This document shows positions 59,301-64,000 of a stretch of DNA of 64,000 nucleotides, piece by piece. Position 1 is the stretch's first letter; each line of letters begins with the position of its first letter. The notes under the pieces were generated by a model, which did not search any database, had not been told where the DNA came from, and worked only from the letters and a program-made list of their open reading frames with translations. Origin of the DNA: Peptoniphilus rachelemmaiella (GTDB taxonomy: Bacteria; Bacillota; Clostridia; Tissierellales; Peptoniphilaceae). Location of the stretch: the NCBI RefSeq assembly GCF_943169845.1, contig NZ_CALPBW010000005.1:54355-118354 (forward strand), given 5' to 3'. Both the position numbers and the translations under genes were made by a program.

Positions 59301-60558
59301 AGCGCCTCCTTACATAGGCTTTCATTCGGTCATAGGCGCGCTTCGGCAAGGTCGCCGTCATGCACACGCCGTCGGCGTCGTATTCCAAGCGCTCCACCGG
59401 GTAATTGGCTTTAATGGCTTCCACCCGATCCATTTCATGAAAGGTAAATTTTAAATCCACTTTCACGTAAAGGCCTTCCACTTTTTTCTGAACGGCTTCG
59501 TAAAAATAATCGAATTCCCTATCGTGCTTGCAGGATCCGTAGATGACCGTCTCCTCCGCCGGCATGAAGGGCAGTTTCTTTCCCTCCATTAAATCCTTTT
59601 TGTTGACGAAGAGCAGACTGGGTACGTCGGCGGCGCCCAGGTCATTTAAAAGCTTGCGCGTCGTTTCGTAGCGAAGGGACGCATCTTCTTGAGAACCGTC
59701 GATGACGTGAACGATGAGATCGGATTCTCTCAGCTCTTCCAAGGTGGTGTGAAAGGCCTCAACCAAGGTGGTGGGCAGGTTTGAAATGAAGCCGACGGTA
59801 TCCGTAACATAAACCACCAATCCGTCGGGCAGACGAATGCGTCGGGTGTCGGGATCCAAGGAGGCAAAGGGCATATCCTCCACGTACACTTCCCGCCCCT
59901 TGGCGTTGGATTCTCTCAAGAGTCGGTTCATGACCGAGGACTTCCCCGCATTGGTGTAGCCCACCAAGGCGATGGCGGGCACCTGTGAATGAATGCGATT
60001 TTTTCTGCCCGTATCGCGGATCTTTCGCGCCTGTTTCAACTTTTTCTTCACCCGCTGTATATCTCCTGAGATGCGTCGGCGGTCGATTTCCAGTTTCTGT
60101 TCCCCGGGGCCTCGGGTGCCGATGCCGCCGCCTAAGCGGGAGTAGTTTTTCTTGCCGATTAAGTGGCTCTTTCCGTATTCCAGCTGAGCCAAATAGACCT
60201 GGAGCTTGCCCACGTCGGTTTTCGCACGCGAGGCAAAAATATCCAATATCAGGGCCGTGCGATCCAGCACATCCACTTCCAGCACCTTCTCGATTTCACG
60301 CATTTGAATGCCGGAGAGGCTTTGATCGAAGATCACAAGATCCACCTCTTCCGCCCGCACGAAATCCTTCAGTTCCTCGAGCTTGCCCTTGCCCATGAGG
60401 GTCGCCGGATTAAAGGCGCGCACCTTTTGCTCCATGGATGCCACCACATGGCCGCCTGCCACTTTCACCAGGGCGTTTAATTCCCTTAAACTTTCCTCAT
60501 AATAATTCTCGGATCCGTCGTAAACCGACGCCGTCACCACTTTTTCTCTTTCTTCCAT
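59293..60558 (-). CDS. hflX: GTPase HflX
   Basis: 421 residues. N-terminal HflX domain (GKLEELKDFVRAEEVDLVIF), coiled-coil linker (RRRISGDIQRVKKKLKQARK) and a G domain with G1 GYTNAGKSSVMNRLL, G3 DTVGFI and G4 NKKD. It splits stalled 70S ribosomes after stress. Divergent from the PBP gene. Confidence 0.96.
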   Translation of the reverse strand: MEEREKVVTASVYDGSENYYEESLRELNALVKVAGGHVVASMEQKVRAFNPATLMGKGKLEELKDFVRAEEVDLVIFDQSLSGIQMREIEKVLEVDVLDRTALILDIFASRAKTDVGKLQVYLAQLEYGKSHLIGKKNYSRLGGGIGTRGPGEQKLEIDRRRISGDIQRVKKKLKQARKIRDTGRKNRIHSQVPAIALVGYTNAGKSSVMNRLLRESNAKGREVYVEDMPFASLDPDTRRIRLPDGLVVYVTDTVGFISNLPTTLVEAFHTTLEELRESDLIVHVIDGSQEDASLRYETTRKLLNDLGAADVPSLLFVNKKDLMEGKKLPFMPAEETVIYGSCKHDREFDYFYEAVQKKVEGLYVKVDLKFTFHEMDRVEAIKANYPVERLEYDADGVCMTATLPKRAYDRMKAYVRRRYV

Positions 60559-60585
60559 GACGCCTCCTGCCTAAGCTTCTTTTTA

Positions 60586-60614
60586 AATATACACAACCTT
60601 CCACTTCTACGCAA
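60586..60614 (-). promoter_or_regulatory. Promoter of hflX
   Basis: TTGCGT (60609-60614), 17-bp spacer, TATATT (60586-60591) on the minus strand. Confidence 0.6.
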
Positions 60615-60624
60615 CAATGGCCCA

Positions 60625-60633
60625 TGATATAAT
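60625..60633 (+). promoter_or_regulatory. Extended -10 promoter of the class A PBP gene
   Basis: TGATATAAT with the hexamer at 60628-60633, about 18 bases before the start codon; no good -35. Confidence 0.6.
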
Positions 60634-60651
60634 GACAAAAAGGGGGTCTCT

Positions 60652-63513
60652 ATGGGGATTAAACATACACTTCGCCGCAAAAAAACATGGCAAATGGTTC
60701 TTGCAGCCATACTGTTTCTTCTTGTGCTCTTGGCGGGCATCGTGGCCATTTGGATCGTATCCATACTGAAAGATCTGCCGCCGGTGGATTTCAACGACTT
60801 GACTACGTCCATTCCGCAAACATCATACATAGTAGACGCCGAGGGCAATCCCATCGACGAAGTGGATCCCTCCGTCTTCAGCGAAAATATTTCCGTGGAT
60901 CACGTGCCGGATCATGTGAAAGAGGCTTTTCTCGCCGTGGAAGACCGGCGCTTTTACCTCCATCACGGCTTGGACCTGCGCCAATTGGCCGCGAGCATCC
61001 TGGCCAATGCGAAAAGCGGCGCCATCGAGCGGGGCGGCTCCACCATCACCCAACAATTGGTGAAGAATGTTTATTTAAGCGGCGAGCAATCCCTTGACCG
61101 CAAAATCAAAGAAGCCTACCTCACCTTGGGCATGGAGCAGAAACTCGATAAAGACGCTATTTTAGAAGCCTATCTAAATCGCGTGGACCTGGGCTTAGGC
61201 AGCCAGGGCATCGAAGCGGCATCAAACGCCTACTTCTCCAAACACGCCAAGGACCTTACCGTGGAAGAAGGGGCTCTCTTGGCGGGGATCGTGAAGTCTC
61301 CCGCCACTTACCAACCCATTAAACGGATTCCCGCGGAAGAAAACGACACCACCGGCGTCATCGCCACCCAAAAAATCGGCGATCACAGCTACGATTTAGT
61401 AGAAAATCCCCGCGCCGCAGAACGCAAAAAAGTAGTGCTTCGGGCCATGGCCCAAGCCGGCTACCTCACCTCCGAGGAGGCGGACAACTACGCCCAAATC
61501 CCTATCTCTTTTCTTCCCAGAGAAGACGCCCCCGCCCCCTACTCTTCCTACGTGGCAGACGTGATTTCCGATGAAGCCGCCCGCATTCTTTCCAAGACGC
61601 AAAGGATCGATAAACAGGCCGCGGAAAAAATGGTGCGAGAAGGCGGGCTTACCATCCAGGCCACCATTGTAGGCGACTTCCAGAAAAAAATGGATGCCCT
61701 CTACGATAAGTACCCCGCCCTCATCGCCCGGGGTAGAAGTCGAGGCGCAAACTTTGTCGACTTTACCACCGACGAGAAAGACCGAATGATCGACAACGAA
61801 GGGCGCGTGCTCTACTACGCATACGACGGCCTTTTCGACGAAAAAGGCAATATGCATCTTCCCGCAGGGGCCTTTACGAAGACGGATCAGGGCTTTGAAA
61901 TCGACGGCGAATACTTTACGGAATCCAAGGGGAATATTCTTTTAAAAAATCTCTATTATACAGACGAAAACAACAACCTCCGCACCATGGCCGGTGCCGG
62001 AACCCTGTTTCAGGCAGGAGACTTAAAAGATCCCGACACCCTTCTGCTTCAAGGCGATCTCTACGAAACCTATAAGGACGCCATTCAAGTAACGGAAGAT
62101 GCGCTCATTCTCCCCGCGGATCTGTTTCTCCTTCCGGCAAAGGGCAGTCTGCAACCCCAATCGGCGGCGATTATTGCCGATAATGCCACCGGCGCCGTCG
62201 TGGCCCTGGCCGGCGGCAACAACTTAAAAGATCCCGCCCGCCTTCGCTACAATCACCTGACGAGCAAGCGACAACCGGGCACCGCCATCGTGCCTTTAAC
62301 TACCTACCTCGCCGCATTGAGCTGTGGCGACACGCTGGCCACAGCCTACGACGACACGCCCATGCGCATAGACGGAATCATTTGGCCCAATGTGGATTCT
62401 TTTTACGGCTACGACATTCTGGCGGACAGTGCGGCAAACAATCGCTTGGCCATTAGCGGAAAGATTTTGGAACGCTATGGCTACGATCCCATTCTGAAAA
62501 ACCTGAATCGCCTTGGCCTTTACAAGGGAGAGCGGCAAGACGATGCAGTGAAGACGCCGAAGGAAAATACCAAGCGCCACGACATGACCTACGATGCCAT
62601 GGCGGCGGGGAATTTCGTCGACGGCTTGGATCTCATGGCCCTTACCAATAGCTACGCCCGCATCGCATCGCCCATTGATTCGAAAAACTACACGGTTCAA
62701 AAAATTACCGACCGCAAAGGCCATGTCCTTTACGAGCACGGAAAAACGGCATCGAAAAATCAACCCATCGAAGACGTGCTTTTGCGCTACGCTTTAGCCC
62801 GTTCGCCCCTGGCCAATTCTCTTCGCGCCGCGGGATACGATACCTTCGCCGTCTCGGGAACGAATAAATACAACGCCGACTACTTCGCCATCGGCGCCAC
62901 GCCTCGCTACACGTACGGCCTGTGGATGGGCAATGATTTACAAAAAATTGCCTTGGCCGGCGATCGCTCCCTCATGGAAAGCTTTTACGCCTCCCTCGTC
63001 GCCATTCCCGACGACCGAGAAACTTGGGCACTGCCTGCGGGCTTCGAAATGCATGAAGTCAGCGACAAAACCGGCCTCTTGGCCACCACCTACGCCCGGC
63101 GCGCCCACTCTACGGTGACCCTGCCCTTCGCACCGAACACGGCGCCGACAAAGGAAACGCAGAATTATACGCGCAAGCTTATTTGCTCCGTCTCCGGGCA
63201 ATTGGCCTCCACCTACTGCCCCTATGAAACCATTACCTACGGTTATTACTTTGTGCGGCCGAAAGGCTACGACCCGAAAGCCTTCGACGGCATCGTGCCC
63301 AAAGATTACTACACCCTTCCCACAAGTCATTGCCAAGTGCACACCAAGGAATGGTACGATGCACAAAATCAAGAAACTGACGACGAGGATCAAGACAACG
63401 AAAACAACAGCCGTCAAAATAAAACCAATGGGCACAACAAAACCAACCGTCAAGACAAATCCGGCGATCAAAGAAAGACCCAACGGCAAAGCCAATCCGG
63501 CCGTCGCCGCTAG
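60652..63513 (+). CDS. Class A penicillin-binding protein with degenerate transpeptidase domain
   Basis: 953 residues behind AAAGGGGG. One membrane helix (about 16-40), then a GT51 glycosyltransferase with its motifs intact: VEDRRFYLHHG (E97), GGSTITQQLVKN, RKIKEAYLTLGME and KDAILEAYLN. It should polymerise lipid II. The penicillin-binding domain aligns well in frame, but its three motifs are changed: SxxK is T544-A-I-V547 (RQPGTAIVPL), SxN is N597-R-L599, KTG is V734-S-G736. So cross-linking by the classical mechanism is unlikely. A long insert (about 345-500) lies between the domains, and the C-terminus is a Q/N/K/D-rich tail. Confidence 0.88.
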   Translation: MGIKHTLRRKKTWQMVLAAILFLLVLLAGIVAIWIVSILKDLPPVDFNDLTTSIPQTSYIVDAEGNPIDEVDPSVFSENISVDHVPDHVKEAFLAVEDRRFYLHHGLDLRQLAASILANAKSGAIERGGSTITQQLVKNVYLSGEQSLDRKIKEAYLTLGMEQKLDKDAILEAYLNRVDLGLGSQGIEAASNAYFSKHAKDLTVEEGALLAGIVKSPATYQPIKRIPAEENDTTGVIATQKIGDHSYDLVENPRAAERKKVVLRAMAQAGYLTSEEADNYAQIPISFLPREDAPAPYSSYVADVISDEAARILSKTQRIDKQAAEKMVREGGLTIQATIVGDFQKKMDALYDKYPALIARGRSRGANFVDFTTDEKDRMIDNEGRVLYYAYDGLFDEKGNMHLPAGAFTKTDQGFEIDGEYFTESKGNILLKNLYYTDENNNLRTMAGAGTLFQAGDLKDPDTLLLQGDLYETYKDAIQVTEDALILPADLFLLPAKGSLQPQSAAIIADNATGAVVALAGGNNLKDPARLRYNHLTSKRQPGTAIVPLTTYLAALSCGDTLATAYDDTPMRIDGIIWPNVDSFYGYDILADSAANNRLAISGKILERYGYDPILKNLNRLGLYKGERQDDAVKTPKENTKRHDMTYDAMAAGNFVDGLDLMALTNSYARIASPIDSKNYTVQKITDRKGHVLYEHGKTASKNQPIEDVLLRYALARSPLANSLRAAGYDTFAVSGTNKYNADYFAIGATPRYTYGLWMGNDLQKIALAGDRSLMESFYASLVAIPDDRETWALPAGFEMHEVSDKTGLLATTYARRAHSTVTLPFAPNTAPTKETQNYTRKLICSVSGQLASTYCPYETITYGYYFVRPKGYDPKAFDGIVPKDYYTLPTSHCQVHTKEWYDAQNQETDDEDQDNENNSRQNKTNGHNKTNRQDKSGDQRKTQRQSQSGRRR

Positions 63514-63568
63514 GTACTTGCGTAAATCACATGCCTTACGGGTATGGTCATAGTAGAAGGAGGCAGTC

Positions 63569-63703
63569 ATGAAACTATGGAAAATCGTAAGATTTTTGGC
63601 ACTGTCTAAAGGTGCCAAAGCATTAAGAAAAAAACCGGTGCGCAAAGCGGCAGCAAGCTTTGTAAAAAGTTACGCTTTGTGGAAATACATTCGCAGAAAA
63701 TAA
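63569..63703 (+). CDS. Very basic 44-residue peptide
   Basis: ATG 63569 lies 6 bases after GAAGGAGG. The product (MKLWKIVRFLALSKGAKALR, then KKPVRKAAASFVKSYALWKY, IRRK) has about 14 Lys/Arg and no acidic residue, and could form an amphipathic helix. No signal peptide. It lies 55 bases after the PBP gene on the same strand and may share its transcript. A nucleic-acid or membrane-binding peptide is possible; function unknown. Confidence 0.62.
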   Translation: MKLWKIVRFLALSKGAKALRKKPVRKAAASFVKSYALWKYIRRK

Positions 63704-63724
63704 AAGCAGCCCTCGCCATGCACT

Positions 63725-63770
63725 GACCCCCAAAAGTTGGACCAAGAAATCCAACCTTTGGGGGTCTTTT
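63725..63770 (+). terminator. Hairpin at the IS left end
   Basis: GACCCCCAAA-A-GTTGGA pairs with TCCAAC-C-TTTGGGGGTC (16 of 17 positions), then TCTTTT just before the orfA start. It can stop transcription entering from outside, a known way to limit transposase synthesis. Confidence 0.7.
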
Positions 63771-63771
63771 A

Positions 63772-64000
63772 ATGGCAAAATATAGTTATGAATTTAAGAG
63801 AAAAATTGTTGAGGAATACTTGGACGAAAAAGCAGGTTATAGAATCCTGGCTAAGGAATACCAAATTAGCTCTTCGTTGATCAGACGCTGGGTGAACAAT
63901 TACAAACAATTTGGCGATGAAGGCTTAATGCGCTCTAGAAATAATCGTGCGTACAGTGTAGAGTTTAAGTTAGAAGCTATCACACGCTACGAAACGAGCG
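63772..64000 (+). CDS. IS3-family transposase OrfA, partial
   Basis: 76 codons of an open frame that continues past the window. Helix-turn-helix of the IS150 OrfA type: MAKYSYEFKRKIVEEYLDEK, LAKEYQISSSLIRRWVNNYK, then a second unit starting YSVEFKLEAITRYETS. It binds the IS ends; a fused OrfAB is normally made by frameshifting. Confidence 0.92.
   Translation, partial: MAKYSYEFKRKIVEEYLDEKAGYRILAKEYQISSSLIRRWVNNYKQFGDEGLMRSRNNRAYSVEFKLEAITRYETS

Larger units (their letters stand above)
63724..64000 (+). mobile_element. Left end of an IS3-family (IS150-like) insertion sequence
   Basis: The end TGACCCCCAAAAGTTGGACC is the usual terminal inverted repeat of the IS150 group. It is followed by the orfA gene, cut by the window edge. 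The right end is outside, so completeness cannot be judged. Confidence 0.88.

Overview
The window comes from a Bacillota (Firmicutes) chromosome, most likely a clostridial or Tissierellia-type anaerobe of the Peptoniphilaceae kind. This placement is inference. It rests on the division cluster with a PASTA penicillin-binding protein, ireB beside alaS, infC-rpmI-rplT behind an L20-type leader, a T-box in front of thrS, a CD1247-type acidic protein beside efp, and strong AGGAGG ribosome binding sites.

Region 1 (1 to about 11,000) is the right part of an integrated temperate phage or phage-like element; its left part lies outside the window. Leftward early genes (Lin1244/DUF4373-type replication protein, a putative annealing protein, Gp157, a small excisionase-like protein, regulators) face rightward lysogeny genes. 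At the switch, a Cro-like and a CI/ImmR-like HTH gene diverge across four copies of the operator TACAAN5TTGTA. Between the ImmR-like gene and the ImmA-type protease and tyrosine integrase lies an AT-rich cargo block: a PH-domain protein, two proteins of unknown role, a lipoprotein and an Abi_2 (AbiD/AbiF) HEPN protein. The Abi_2 gene is preceded by two compact promoter-hairpin-terminator units that look like small RNA genes; the second terminator hairpin contains the abi ribosome binding site. A further small RNA and a long hairpin follow the gene. This RNA/HEPN locus is the best candidate here for an unusual system.

Region 2 (11,000-20,200) holds accessory chromosomal genes: a secreted stalk-domain protein, a TerB_N-type protein, a three-gene unit around an ADP-ribosylglycohydrolase, the CD1247-type gene, efp, a five-gene minor-pilin operon with its own promoter but no assembly motor nearby, and an SGNH hydrolase.

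Region 3 (20,200-60,560) is housekeeping, almost all on the minus strand: thrS (T-box), hisS, an RNA methyltransferase, a Ktr/Trk potassium uptake pair, rplT-rpmI-infC (ATT start), udk, a U32 peptidase, an O-methyltransferase, RNase J, fur, ruvX, an iron-sulfur aldo/keto reductase, ireB, alaS, an AI-2E transporter with an Rrf2 regulator, leuS, asnS, rarA, nrdR, ftsZ, then divIB-murG-ftsW-murD-mraY-pbp-ftsL-rsmH-mraZ, lgt, deoC, yebC, nadE, a YigZ protein and hflX. murC, murE, murF and ftsA are not in the cluster.

Region 4 (60,560-64,000) has a plus-strand class A penicillin-binding protein whose glycosyltransferase motifs are intact while all three transpeptidase motifs are substituted, then a 44-residue very basic peptide gene and the left end of an IS3-family (IS150-like) insertion sequence cut by the window edge.
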